From Rhodoferax lithotrophicus (GTDB lineage: Bacteria; Pseudomonadota; Gammaproteobacteria; Burkholderiales; Burkholderiaceae_C), in the NCBI RefSeq assembly GCF_019973615.1, contig NZ_AP024238.1:1798001-1862000 (forward strand): a DNA stretch of 64,000 bases, in the 5' to 3' direction. How positions within the stretch are numbered: position 1 is the stretch's first letter; each line of letters starts with the position of its first letter. A program made the translations under genes and the position numbers. The notes beneath the pieces are model-generated. The model was given only the letters and a program-made list of their open reading frames with translations. It had not been told where the DNA came from and made no database searches. Shown here piece after piece: positions 44,301 through 52,741 of the stretch.

Positions 44301-45204
44301 TAACTTGTGGAAATTTGATCTTAGCGGTGCATCTTCGTCAGATTGGGTTGTTGGCTTGTCTGGCAGTCCTTTGCTGGCTGTTGGCAGCACAAAGCCAATC
44401 ACCGCAGCACCTGCTGTCCTGAAAAAACCACCTGTGGATGCCAATCACCCAGAACTGCAGGAGTATGTGGTTGTTGCAGGAACAGGCAAGTTTTTTGAAA
44501 CTACCGATCTTTCAACCACCTCACAACAAACGTTGTATGGGGTGTGGGATAGCCAACCGTTTGGCAGTGCAGTCGCTGCGACAGGTATTCCTCAAACAGA
44601 TACGACCCATTTGGTTCAGCAAACGATTTCGACTGCACAAACATTAAGTCGAACGGTTGTGAACAGTGATCTCACCACCTCGACGGTGGATGTGACATAT
44701 TTTTCAGTTTCTCGTAATGTGGTCAGTTGGAGCGCCACAACAAGAGGGTGGTTCATTAATTTACCCAACAGTGGTGAGCGGGTGGTGTATCCATTGGAAG
44801 CCCTATTGGATCGTTTTGTGGCTGTAGATGCCATCTCACCCAGCAATGTGTCTACTAATTTGTGCGCGCAAAGTGGGCAAGGTACTGGGTATGTCTATTT
44901 GATTGATGGTTTGACAGGAGCAGGGCCTGGTGAGCAAGTGCTGGATACTAATGGGGACGGTCAAGTTAATACCAATGATGCTATGGTTAGCGGATTTACG
45001 GCAAAGGCCGATGGCCGTAATACTTGGTTGAAAGTGAATGCGAGCAGTAACGATAACCAAACAGTCTTTACTGGTATTACTGGAAGTGATGGTACTGGAA
45101 ATATGGTCAAACTAAGCTGTGCTGCGATAGGAAACTGCAAGCCTGTAGCGACGCCAAGCATGACCATCAAATCGCGTGAATGGCGACAGCTGTTTATGCG
45201 CTAA
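41398..45204 (+). CDS. pilY1: PilY1, type IV pilus tip adhesin with vWA and beta-propeller domains
   Basis: A 1268-residue secreted protein. Signal peptide at 1-24. A vWA domain starts with NLVFVFDNSGSMAWD (MIDAS D47, S49, S51) and is interrupted at about 125-205 by a beta-rich repeat insert (GSITVKSGGKNYKVGDVVTF, later GSGYTKAT). The C-terminal beta-propeller begins near residue 730 with LGDIVNSSPMLV and LFVGANDGMLHAFRDG, and includes YYVDGPMVESATYN. A dockerin-like calcium loop DTNGDGQVNTND is at about 1182-1193. PilY1 promotes pilus extension and adhesion. ATG has GGAGG 8 bases upstream. Confidence 0.93.
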   Translation: MNKFILRCLWVLLMACLSTLSAFGQMAQTPLLTQSSAAEPNLVFVFDNSGSMAWDYMFQYSEPSCASSSGSVGKACQSPDVNMMTYDPRILYKLRVNADGTDKDPGVASNVSSFNVYFYQPTVPANYKVGSITVKSGGKNYKVGDVVTFKAPTSVGGVTALGVVSSVSGSGAITGVSITTAGSGYTKATSVSKVTTAKGTKASFNTPTMISIAATAVNQMWDGTGSVDSLSYFSPYTPDSGSPLAVGAKSGVTYPNTADSSTTEYPAFEKRTDCNGVFTTAGGSTQKYCTWANEQQNYANWKLYHSKRVELARTGIGLAFKPLTSTFRLGWGTISKLGGNSPALTAGVSLFTTSRKQAFYDWLYGSGTSGSGNTPSRTSMDKVGQYFSRSDSDGPWGSMPSYTSTSTSTSTSGGTEAIANFASCRRSNMLLMSDGYWNSTDPTVGNVDGTDGPVITSATGSTYQYKAAYPYKDVTSNTLADVAMKYWVNDLQPNMQNNVAAISGINESFWQNVSFYGIGLGVYGTLEQTTATLANLATGDTLWPVAKADSAEAIDDMWHAAVNSRGQFLSARDSDTLTTAVERMMTSINKLSSSQSGVAVSTANLVDGTRKYTPQYTTGSWVGNVTSRNLNPLNGNEVSTAWQVESTDPLTGDALSQIPGHASRNIVVGNGSATAPKAVNFTYSAMYAAGLTGLMTGTVNNDLINYLRGDATNEGDFGLYRTREARLGDIVNSSPMLVKRGVDLKYDQSGSTVTGADSYRSFVTDNASNTEGVLFVGANDGMLHAFRDGTPTKPDDGGIEVFAYVPKAVLPTISLLADKAYSHRYYVDGPMVESATYNGSAWKNVLLGTTGAGAKSVFALDVTDPLAMDASSVLWEVSSASTGFAELGHVLTDVQAGPLPSGDWVAIFGNGQMSASGSARLFVVNLNTGALLKELIAEAGPSNGLGGVRVVRNKYQQIIGAYAGDLKGNLWKFDLSGASSSDWVVGLSGSPLLAVGSTKPITAAPAVLKKPPVDANHPELQEYVVVAGTGKFFETTDLSTTSQQTLYGVWDSQPFGSAVAATGIPQTDTTHLVQQTISTAQTLSRTVVNSDLTTSTVDVTYFSVSRNVVSWSATTRGWFINLPNSGERVVYPLEALLDRFVAVDAISPSNVSTNLCAQSGQGTGYVYLIDGLTGAGPGEQVLDTNGDGQVNTNDAMVSGFTAKADGRNTWLKVNASSNDNQTVFTGITGSDGTGNMVKLSCAAIGNCKPVATPSMTIKSREWRQLFMR

Positions 45205-45240
45205 TGTGGACGATCTTTAATTTCAATTGTTAGAAAATAC

Positions 45241-45708
45241 ATGAAAACACATTCGCCAACTGGGCATCAACTGGGCAAAGGCTTTACCTTGATTGAGTTG
45301 ATGATTGTGGTTGCTATTCTTGGCTTATTGGCTGCCATTGCTGTCCCTTCATATACCAGCTACATAGCCAAAGGGCGTCGTGCAGATGCACGTGTTCAGC
45401 TATTACAAGCTGCTCAATTTATGGAGCGCTTTTACACCGCCAATGACAGATATGACCAGGATCGTGCTGGCAATACGGTGTACAGCCAGATTCCAGGCGT
45501 ATTAAAAAAGGCACCCGCCGAAGGTACACAAATGTATGAACTGGTTGAACCCACGGGTTCGGTCGTGACGGCAAGCAGTTACACGTTAACCATGCAACCC
45601 AAATCCGATGCAGCAATGGCTTCAGATGCTTGTGGATCATTTACCATCACAGAGCAAGGTGTCAAAGGAGTCACTGGGACTCTGTCTCGAGATATATGCT
45701 GGAAGTAG
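45241..45708 (+). CDS. pilE: PilE-like type IV minor pilin
   Basis: A 155-residue pilin-like protein. Leader [14 protein letters not shown] precedes [20 protein letters not shown], then [20 protein letters not shown], typical of PilE minor pilins at the end of fimT-pilVWXY1 operons. The C-terminal Cys pair (DACGSF and DICWK) would close the D-region loop. It is 36 bases after pilY1. It converges on nrdR with only 6 bases between stops. Confidence 0.92.
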   Translation: MKTHSPTGHQLGKGFTLIELMIVVAILGLLAAIAVPSYTSYIAKGRRADARVQLLQAAQFMERFYTANDRYDQDRAGNTVYSQIPGVLKKAPAEGTQMYELVEPTGSVVTASSYTLTMQPKSDAAMASDACGSFTITEQGVKGVTGTLSRDICWK

Positions 45709-45714
45709 GCTGTT

Positions 45715-46164
45715 TTACCGACCCACCTCATCCACCAGTGTTTTGAAATCATCAATGTCTTCAAAGCTTCTGTACACACTGGCAAAACGCACATAGGCGA
45801 CTTTGTCGAGTTTTTTCAGCTCGAACATGACCAGTTCGCCGATGCGGGTCGACAGTACCTCGCGCAGGCCCAGGTTGAGTAGCTTTTCTTCAATACGTTC
45901 AATGGCACTGTCGACCTGTTCGGTACTAACAGGTCGTTTGCGTAGCGCCAATTTCATGGAAGCCAACAGTTTGGCGCGCTCGTATTCAATACGCCTTCCA
46001 TCTTTTTTCACAATGGATGGGAATGTGACTTCGGGCCGCTCGTAAGTCGTAAAGCGTTTGTCGCAGGACGCGCAACGGCGCCTGCGGCGAATAAAGCTCC
46101 CATCTTCAGACACCCGTGTTTCCACCACTTGAGTGTCGGGGTGGCTGCAGAAGGGGCACTTCAT
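45715..46164 (-). CDS. nrdR: NrdR, ribonucleotide reductase transcriptional repressor
   Basis: The standard 149-residue NrdR. The zinc ribbon [17 protein letters not shown] with [13 protein letters not shown] is followed by an ATP-cone (about 49-139, [20 protein letters not shown]). It represses nrd operons in response to ATP/dATP. It lies 6 bases after glyA, a common Burkholderiales order, so it is probably transcribed from the glyA promoter and under the ZTP riboswitch. Confidence 0.96.
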   Translation of the reverse strand: MKCPFCSHPDTQVVETRVSEDGSFIRRRRRCASCDKRFTTYERPEVTFPSIVKKDGRRIEYERAKLLASMKLALRKRPVSTEQVDSAIERIEEKLLNLGLREVLSTRIGELVMFELKKLDKVAYVRFASVYRSFEDIDDFKTLVDEVGR

Positions 46165-46170
46165 CGGGGA

Positions 46171-47415
46171 TTAACCGTAAACCGGATAACGAGCTGTCAA
46201 AGCGTGCACTTTGGCGCGCACCGTGGCAAGATTGCTTTCGTCACGCGGGTTGTCCAGCACGTCGGCGATCAGGTGGGCCGTGAGTCGTGCTTCTTCGTCC
46301 TTGAAGCCGCGGGTGGTCATGGCCGGTGTTCCCACGCGCACGCCACTGGTTACCATGGGTTTTTCTGGGTCGTTCGGAATGGCATTTTTGTTGATGGTCA
46401 TATGGGCACTGCCCAACACGGCTTCAGCTTCTTTGCCGGTGATGTTTTTGGAACGCAAGTCCACCAGCATCACATGGGATTCGGTGCGGCCACTGACAAT
46501 GCGCAGGCCCCGTTCGGTCAGGGTTTCGGCCACGATGCGGGCGTTGGTCAGTACTTGCTGCTGGTAAATCTTGAACTCGGGCTGCAGGGCTTCCTTGAAG
46601 GCCACCGCTTTGGCGGCAATCACGTGCATCAGCGGGCCGCCCTGCAGGCCAGGGAAGATGGCGCTGTTGATGGCTTTCTCATGCTGCGCCTTCATCAAAA
46701 TGATGCCGCCACGTGGGCCACGCAGGCTCTTGTGCGTGGTGCTGGTCACAATGTCGGCGTGTGGCACCGGGTTGGGGTAAACGCCTGCGGCAATCAGGCC
46801 GGCGTAATGCGCCATGTCGACCATGAAGATGGCGCCCACATCTTTGGCAACTTTGGCAAAGCGCTCAAAGTCAATCGCCAAAGAATAGGCACTGGCACCG
46901 GCAATGATCAGTTTCGGCTTGTGCTCATGGGCTTTGCGTTCCATGGCATCGTAATCAATCGCTTCATGGGCATCCAGACCGTAGCTCACCACGTTGAACC
47001 ATTTGCCGCTCATGTTCAGAGCCATGCCATGGGTCAGGTGGCCGCCCTCAGCCAGACTCATGCCCATGATGGTGTCGCCAGGTTTCAAAAAGGCCAGAAA
47101 CACAGCTTCGTTGGCAGATGCGCCGCAATGGGGTTGCACATTGGCGGCTTCGGCACCAAAAATTTGTTTCACACGGTCAATTGCCAGTTGCTCAGCAATG
47201 TCCACAAACTCGCAGCCACCGTAATAGCGTTTGCCGGGGTAACCTTCGGCGTATTTGTTGGTCAACTGGGTGCCTTGGGCGGCCATGACAGCAGGTGAGG
47301 CGTAATTTTCACTGGCGATCAACTCGATGTGGTCTTGCTGACGCTGGTTTTCGGATTGAATGGCAGCAAACAGCTCTGGGTCGGTTTGCTCGATAAGAAT
47401 GTTTCGGTTGAACAT
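46171..47415 (-). CDS. glyA: Serine hydroxymethyltransferase GlyA
   Basis: The 414-residue PLP enzyme interconverting serine and glycine with tetrahydrofolate, source of one-carbon units. Landmarks are [40 protein letters not shown] and the PLP Lys near residue 228 in [14 protein letters not shown]. The ATG at 47415 has AAGGA upstream; an in-frame TTG at 47433 is rejected. A ZTP riboswitch precedes it and nrdR follows. Confidence 0.97.
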   Translation of the reverse strand: MFNRNILIEQTDPELFAAIQSENQRQQDHIELIASENYASPAVMAAQGTQLTNKYAEGYPGKRYYGGCEFVDIAEQLAIDRVKQIFGAEAANVQPHCGASANEAVFLAFLKPGDTIMGMSLAEGGHLTHGMALNMSGKWFNVVSYGLDAHEAIDYDAMERKAHEHKPKLIIAGASAYSLAIDFERFAKVAKDVGAIFMVDMAHYAGLIAAGVYPNPVPHADIVTSTTHKSLRGPRGGIILMKAQHEKAINSAIFPGLQGGPLMHVIAAKAVAFKEALQPEFKIYQQQVLTNARIVAETLTERGLRIVSGRTESHVMLVDLRSKNITGKEAEAVLGSAHMTINKNAIPNDPEKPMVTSGVRVGTPAMTTRGFKDEEARLTAHLIADVLDNPRDESNLATVRAKVHALTARYPVYG

Positions 47416-47450
47416 GGGAGTCCTTAAAGACAATGGGCCTGCGGGTTAAG

Positions 47451-47569
47451 GTGCCCAGGCGAACGGCTGATCACAAAACCAAAAGGCTTTGCGGCACGCT
47501 CCCCCGTGGTGTTCCCACTTCAGCAGCACCCCATGGAGAAGGGCTGCCTATCGCCAGTTGCGTGCGGGA
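47451..47569 (-). promoter_or_regulatory. ZTP (pfl motif) riboswitch upstream of glyA
   Basis: On the reverse strand the leader shows the pfl/ZMP-ZTP riboswitch hallmarks: GCAACTGGCGA at the 5' side (near 47551-47564), CCACGGGGGAGCGTGCCG (47492-47509) and the terminal pseudoknot strand CCGTTCGCCTGGGCA (47452-47466). These aptamers sense ZMP/ZTP, alarmones of folate shortage, and often control glyA, purH or folD. No strong terminator hairpin with T-run lies between the aptamer and the ATG 36 bases on, so control of translation start is likely. Confidence 0.88.
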
Positions 47570-47587
47570 CTATTTTAACTGACGTGT

Positions 47588-48457
47588 TTATTTCAATGCC
47601 AGAACAGCATCTTTGTCAGGCTTGGATTCAGGTAACGGAGTTACTGCAGGTGTTTCAGTGGAATGGCTGGGTATGGCTTCTTTGGATTTGTTAACCACTG
47701 GCAAGTTGGCTGCGGTGTTGCTTGCTTCCCATGTGGGAACTTGGCGGCCCAGGCCAACCAATTGCAATCTGGCATGCTCTGCCATCACTTTGGCGGTATA
47801 GCCACCATCATCTTCAGAGTTGGCTGCACCAACATATGATTTCAGGCCACCTTCAATCGTGCCAGCCATGCGAATGCAGTCTTGCAGGACTTTGACACCC
47901 ACACGTAAATTGGCCAATGGGTCAAAAGCAGCAAATTTGCCGCCAAAACTTTGGTACTTGTCGCTGTGAACCTGCGTCATGACTTGCATCAGACCTTGGG
48001 CACCAACGTGGCTTTGGGCAAATGGGTTGAAGCCAGATTCAATGGCAACCACCGCCAGGATCAGAGTGGGATCCAATTTGGATCGTTGACCAACGTTGTA
48101 GGCCTCAGAAACAATGGCGCTGACGGGCTCGGGAGCCACGTTGTATTTTTTGCTTAGCCACAAGGCAACTGCAGCTTGCTGCTTCGGCAATTGTTTGGGG
48201 TCTGAGGCGGTAGCGCGATCACTGGCGAGCAAATCGCTGACTACACCGGACACTTCAAACTGACGCTCCTGGAGCCAACTGAAGAGTTGGATTTCGCCAA
48301 TGTGACGAAGTTCTGGGCGAGCCACCAAGGTGACTGCTGCAAACAATACCAGCAGGCCAATCAAGGCGACGCTGTTGTGTGAGATTTCAAAAATGCCTTT
48401 GGTGAGGGCAGTTGCAAAACGCCTCAGGCTGCTGATCATGGTCTTAGATGCTGACAT
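47588..48457 (-). CDS. Membrane-anchored lytic transglycosylase (SLT domain)
   Basis: A 289-residue protein. One helix at about 28-46 (SVALIGLLVLFAAVTLVARP) anchors it. The SLT lysozyme-like domain at about 110-225 has the catalytic Glu E140 in LILAVVAIESGFNPFAQS and VGAQGLMQVMT. The Pro/Ser-rich C-terminal tail is likely disordered. It cleaves peptidoglycan to 1,6-anhydro-muropeptides. The ATG at 48457 follows a strong AAGGAGA site; the in-frame start at 48505 lacks one. Confidence 0.88.
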   Translation of the reverse strand: MSASKTMISSLRRFATALTKGIFEISHNSVALIGLLVLFAAVTLVARPELRHIGEIQLFSWLQERQFEVSGVVSDLLASDRATASDPKQLPKQQAAVALWLSKKYNVAPEPVSAIVSEAYNVGQRSKLDPTLILAVVAIESGFNPFAQSHVGAQGLMQVMTQVHSDKYQSFGGKFAAFDPLANLRVGVKVLQDCIRMAGTIEGGLKSYVGAANSEDDGGYTAKVMAEHARLQLVGLGRQVPTWEASNTAANLPVVNKSKEAIPSHSTETPAVTPLPESKPDKDAVLALK

Positions 48458-48773
48458 AGCTTCTCCTTCTTGCGCGTGAATCTTGGTGGGCATCATGCGT
48501 AGCATGCGACTCAGCGAGATTTCGCTTGGGTTGTTACGCTATCAATATCCTGCTTGAGTTTTCTCCAGTAAGTGCAGAGATTTGATGTTGCCGGGTTGGC
48601 AGCGGGCTTCGGGTTATCCCTGATGGTGTCAAGGACTGGCGGATTCTATGTGGGTTGAATATACCAAGTCAACCATAACAAAGTAACTTGTTATGCATCA
48701 AATGATGCAATGATTTATTTTTCTTGCGGCTTTTCTTCCTTAAATTCAAGTTGAATGGTTGAAAATTCCGGGC
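48458..48773. other. Intergenic region with a 16-bp perfect dyad
   Basis: A gap of 316 bases between divergent genes (lytic transglycosylase and DUF748 protein). It is AT-rich from about 48640 on and should hold both promoters. A palindrome TGCATCA-AA-TGATGCA lies at 48694-48709, an operator-like site about 65 bases from the DUF748 start. No ORF of worth or RNA motif was recognised. Confidence 0.4.
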
Positions 48774-51700
48774 ATGAAATTCGATCAATTGAACTCATTC
48801 AGACTGATACGCCGCTTCGGGATGGTGGTGGTGAGCATCCTCATCGTGTGGGCAGTGTCATGGCTGGCCTTGCCCATGGTATTGAAAAACCAGGTTCAAT
48901 CACGTTTGTCAGAGCAATTGGGGCGGCAGGTCAGTGTTGGACGTGTGGACTTCAAACCTTGGTCATTGGAACTCACGCTGGAAGATTTCGCCATTGCCCA
49001 TGCCACAGATGCCTCGCCACAGTTCCGCATCAAACGCCTTTATATAGATTTGGAGATGCAGTCCCTATTCAAACTGGCACCTGTGGCTGAGGCACTTCAG
49101 TTAGAGCAGCCTTGGCTGCAACTCAAACACCTGGGTGGCGGACATTACGATGTGGATGATGTCCTGGCGCGGTTGAATCAGCCTGCCGACACGTCCGCGG
49201 CATCGCCGCTAGGGTTTGCACTTTACAACTTGTCATTGACACAAGGTGAGGTGACACTGGTTGATGCGCCAGAGAGCAAGACGCACAAGTTGACAAATCT
49301 GACTCTGAAATTGCCGTTTTTAAGCAGCTTGAATTCTCAACGGCACGTGCTGGTGCATCCCCATTTGGCTTTTGAACTCAATGGAAGTCCCTTCGATTCC
49401 GATGCAGAAGGCACCCCTTTTGCGGACAACCGCAAAACCGAGGCCCATTTCCGCCTGAAGGCGTTTGATCTGACCCCTTATTTGGCCTATTTGCCGCCCA
49501 CATTGCCCTTGCAATTAAGCTCGGCAGTCCTCAACGCCGATGTCAAACTGGCGTTTGAGCAGGTTCCGAAACCTTCAGTGGTATTGAGTGGTTGGGTGTC
49601 CGCCAGTCAGGTCAAATTGACGGCCCCCAGTGCCGAGACTAAAAATGTATCGGCGCAAGATTTACTGGCCTTTGATGATTTGCGTGTGCAACTGAGCGAT
49701 GTACGGCCATTGGAACGACGGATTCAACTTGGGCAGATTGATTGGCTCAATCCCCGGTTACACGTGCAGCGTAATGGCCAAGGGGCGCTGAATTGGCAGA
49801 CGTTGCTGACAAGTCAAAAAACACCTCAAAGTGCTCCTGAAAAAGAAGCTACTAAGGCTGTGAATAAAAGCACAAAAGGCCAAAATGATCAAAAAACACC
49901 GGCCTGGACGGTGGCCATCACGCAAGTGAATCTAAAAGGCGGGCAAGTGCACTGGGCTGATGACAGCGCAGCACAACCAGCACGCCTGAACGTGCAAGAC
50001 CTGAACCTGGTCGCCCATGCGGTGCAATGGCCCATCAAGCAGCCTATCGCATTGGATGGCAGTGCACGCCTGGAGACGGCGAGCATGTCCTTTAATGGGG
50101 CCGCCACGGATCAATCGGCCGAACTTCAAACCCAACTCACGGATGTGCCGTTGTCTCTGGTTGCACCCTACATAGCAGATGTGTTGGTGCCCAAACTTCA
50201 GGGTGTACTTCAACTGGAAGCCGGACTGAGTTGGCGCGCAGCACGCTCGCCTGATGAACCGATGCAGCTGACTGTTCAGATACCCCGACTGGCCTTGGAC
50301 AAACTTGAATTGACCTCTGCGCTCCGAAAGGGGCCAAAGGTTGATCGCCATGCAGTGTTGGTGGGTGCTCGCAAATTGCAACTGGAGCAGGTGGTGCTGG
50401 ATTTCCCCAAACGCACCGCCACGCTGGGACGAATGCAAGTGACACAACCCAAAGCCAAGGTGGCACGCTCAGCAGATGGGCGCTGGATGTTTCAAGACTG
50501 GTGGATACAGCCCAGCCAGGTTCAGCCGGAAACTCGGCCGCAGCCACCAGCCCCCCAGCCCTGGCAAGTGGTTATCCAAGAAATGAGTTTGAACCAGGGT
50601 GATCTCAGCTACAGCGATGTGGGGGTATCAAAACCGGTGGCTTTTGAAGTCACGGATATGGCCTTGCAGGCTAAAAACTTCAACTCCCAGTCCAGCAAAC
50701 CTGTGGCTTGGAGCATTGCTGGACACATCCATCACGGACACACCGACCCTGGCAGTCTGGCTGGACGTGGCTCGGTTGTCATCAATCCGTTGAAGTTAAA
50801 CGCTGAACTGGATGTCAAACGTTTGCCGCTGCATGCGTTGCAGCCCTACATACCGATGGAACTTCAGATGGATTTGCTGCGTGCCGATGCCAGTTTCAAG
50901 GGCCATCTTGAGTTGACTCAACAGGCCTCGGGCATGGGGGTCAAAGTGCGCGGCGACACGCACCTGGAAGACTTGCGTGTTGACACGCTGGGCCAAGCTA
51001 CGCCCTTCAAGCCAGCGGAAGAAATTTTGAGCTGGAAAGATCTAAGCCTGACCGGGCTCGACATTGCGCTGACCCCAGGGCAATCCACGCGCGTGGATGT
51101 GGCGCAAACCAGTCTGAATGATTTTTATGCCAAGCTGACATTGGACGAAACCGGTCACCTGAACCTGCAAGATGTGTTCGCCAGAAGCAGTCCCAAGCCA
51201 GCGAATGCCGCCACAACCAGCACAACACTTGGCAGTACTCCGATCAGGCGTGACAGCAAAACGCCAGACCACACCGAAGAAATATCAAAAACAATAGCTG
51301 CTCATGCAGTGGAATCAAGCTCTACAAGTCAAAATGATTCACAAAAAAGCCCTGCCGCAGTCATCCATTTCGGCCCCGTCAGTCTGACTGGCGGGCGGGT
51401 TGATTTCACCGACCGATTTATCAAGCCCAATTATTCGGCCCGACTCTCAGAACTGGCTGGCAAACTCAGCGCGTTCTCGTCGGTTGAACCCAATGGTCAG
51501 ATGCAACTGGCTGATCTGGAGTTGCGTGGCCGTGCTGAGGGCACGGCCAGCCTGGAAATTTTGGGCAAAGTCAATCCTTTGGCGCAGCCGGTGGCACTGG
51601 ATATCGCGGGTCATGTGCGGGATCTGGAACTGGCACCGTTGTCCACTTACTCGGTGCACTACGCGGGTTATGGCATTGAGCGCGGCAAGCTCAGCATGGA

Positions 51701-52541
51701 TGTGGCCTACAAGGTGCAGCCTGATGGGCAACTCACAGCGGACAACCAACTGGTGCTGAATCAGCTTAAATTTGGTGATGAGGTGCCCGGAGCCCCCAAC
51801 AGCCTGCCAGTCAAACTTGCGGTGGCGTTGCTGGCAGACCGTTATGGTGTGATTGATATCAACCTGCCGGTCAGTGGGTCGTTGAACGACCCGCAGTTCC
51901 GGCTGGCACCCATTGTGTTCAAGCTGATTGTCAATCTGGTGGTCAAAGCCATCACTGCACCGTTTTCACTGCTGGCGAATGCCTTCGGTGGGGGGGGTGA
52001 TGAGCTCAGTATGGTCAGCTTTGCGCCAGGTTCTGCGGTCCTCAGCTCTGAGGCCAAGGCCGGGCTCAATAAAGTAGCCCAAGCCTTGAAAGACCGCCCA
52101 GGCCTGAAAATGACGGTAGTCGGCACGGCCAGTTTGGATGTTGAACGGGATGCCTTCAAGCACGAGCAACTGCAAGCTTTGGTGCAGGCCGAAAAGCGCC
52201 GCGCAGCGCCAGATGGTGCGCAGGTGGACACCGTGTCAGCTCAGGAGTACCCGGCACTGCTCAAAGCTGTCTACAAGAGAGCCAACTTTCCCAAGCCGCG
52301 CAACCTGATCGGTATGGTCAAAGATTTACCAGAGCCAGAGATGCAAGCCTTGCTGCTGGCCAATCTCGGAGTATCCGAAGCCGCCATGCAAGAGCTGGCC
52401 GTTCAACGTGGCGTGACGGTGCGCGACTATCTGGCCAGCCTGAAGCTGCCCCTGGATCGGCTTTTTTTGGGAGCCGCCAAAGCGGTACCACCCGAAGCAA
52501 AATGGCGACCACGCGCCGAACTCAGTCTGGCCACCCAATAA
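48774..52541 (+). CDS. DUF748/AsmA-like giant envelope protein
   Basis: A 1255-residue protein. An N-terminal helix (about 12-34, VVVSILIVWAVSWLALPMVL) anchors it in the inner membrane. Repetitive AsmA-like beta segments follow (VDFKPWSLELTLEDFAIAH; LGQIDWLNPRLHVQRNGQGA), ending in a DUF748 part with GFGDEVPG-like KFGDEVPGAPNSLPVKLAVA and a C-terminal OmpA-like stretch (FAPGSAVLSSEAKAGLNKVA). AsmA-type proteins bridge the periplasm and are implicated in lipid transport. Two linkers, at about 357-373 and 837-856, come from the dispersed DNA repeat. A run of eight G's at 51990-51997 lies in frame. The ATG at 48774 is preferred to TTG 48759. Confidence 0.85.
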   Translation: MKFDQLNSFRLIRRFGMVVVSILIVWAVSWLALPMVLKNQVQSRLSEQLGRQVSVGRVDFKPWSLELTLEDFAIAHATDASPQFRIKRLYIDLEMQSLFKLAPVAEALQLEQPWLQLKHLGGGHYDVDDVLARLNQPADTSAASPLGFALYNLSLTQGEVTLVDAPESKTHKLTNLTLKLPFLSSLNSQRHVLVHPHLAFELNGSPFDSDAEGTPFADNRKTEAHFRLKAFDLTPYLAYLPPTLPLQLSSAVLNADVKLAFEQVPKPSVVLSGWVSASQVKLTAPSAETKNVSAQDLLAFDDLRVQLSDVRPLERRIQLGQIDWLNPRLHVQRNGQGALNWQTLLTSQKTPQSAPEKEATKAVNKSTKGQNDQKTPAWTVAITQVNLKGGQVHWADDSAAQPARLNVQDLNLVAHAVQWPIKQPIALDGSARLETASMSFNGAATDQSAELQTQLTDVPLSLVAPYIADVLVPKLQGVLQLEAGLSWRAARSPDEPMQLTVQIPRLALDKLELTSALRKGPKVDRHAVLVGARKLQLEQVVLDFPKRTATLGRMQVTQPKAKVARSADGRWMFQDWWIQPSQVQPETRPQPPAPQPWQVVIQEMSLNQGDLSYSDVGVSKPVAFEVTDMALQAKNFNSQSSKPVAWSIAGHIHHGHTDPGSLAGRGSVVINPLKLNAELDVKRLPLHALQPYIPMELQMDLLRADASFKGHLELTQQASGMGVKVRGDTHLEDLRVDTLGQATPFKPAEEILSWKDLSLTGLDIALTPGQSTRVDVAQTSLNDFYAKLTLDETGHLNLQDVFARSSPKPANAATTSTTLGSTPIRRDSKTPDHTEEISKTIAAHAVESSSTSQNDSQKSPAAVIHFGPVSLTGGRVDFTDRFIKPNYSARLSELAGKLSAFSSVEPNGQMQLADLELRGRAEGTASLEILGKVNPLAQPVALDIAGHVRDLELAPLSTYSVHYAGYGIERGKLSMDVAYKVQPDGQLTADNQLVLNQLKFGDEVPGAPNSLPVKLAVALLADRYGVIDINLPVSGSLNDPQFRLAPIVFKLIVNLVVKAITAPFSLLANAFGGGGDELSMVSFAPGSAVLSSEAKAGLNKVAQALKDRPGLKMTVVGTASLDVERDAFKHEQLQALVQAEKRRAAPDGAQVDTVSAQEYPALLKAVYKRANFPKPRNLIGMVKDLPEPEMQALLLANLGVSEAAMQELAVQRGVTVRDYLASLKLPLDRLFLGAAKAVPPEAKWRPRAELSLATQ
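49844..49890 (-). repeat. Dispersed repeat, copy 3, in frame in the DUF748 gene
   Basis: Reads AGAAGCTACTAAGGCTG, then AAGCACAAAAGGCCAAAATG on the plus strand, matching the reverse orientation of the family (AGCTACTAGCGC...GGCCAAAATGA). It encodes the linker KEATKAVNKSTKGQNDQK between two AsmA-like segments and shares its end with copy 4. Confidence 0.6.
51285..51340 (-). repeat. Dispersed repeat, copy 4, in frame in the DUF748 gene
   Basis: Reads CAAAAACAATAGCTGCTCAT, then CTCTACAAGTCAAAATGATT on the plus strand. It encodes KTIAAHAVESSSTSQNDSQK, a linker comparable to that from copy 3 (both end QND-x-QK-x-P in the protein). Confidence 0.6.
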
Positions 52542-52574
52542 GAGCGGCAAAGGGTGGGGCTGGCCTGATCTGAC

Positions 52575-52596
52575 GCGCCCGAAGGCGCTGTTTTTT
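52575..52596 (+). terminator. Rho-independent terminator after the DUF748 gene
   Basis: A GCGCC-CGAA-GGCGC hairpin (52575-52588) with stable tetraloop is followed by a T-rich run (TGTTTTTTC). It lies 34 bases after the DUF748 stop. Confidence 0.75.
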
Positions 52597-52741
52597 CTGA
52601 GTCAGCCTTGGGCGCGCAGGCGTGTCGGAGGGGACACTGGGTATATCTGCGATTGTTTTTTCAGGTAACTCCCAAAACCCGGCGAAAATACGCATTTATT
52701 CCCGTTGCACTGCAGCGGGCACTTTCTCTATTCAGTGCGCG

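Noticed and set aside
46129..47298. Plus-strand open frame of 389 codons opposite glyA
   Set aside because: Antisense shadow of glyA, rich in His and Gly, no domain.
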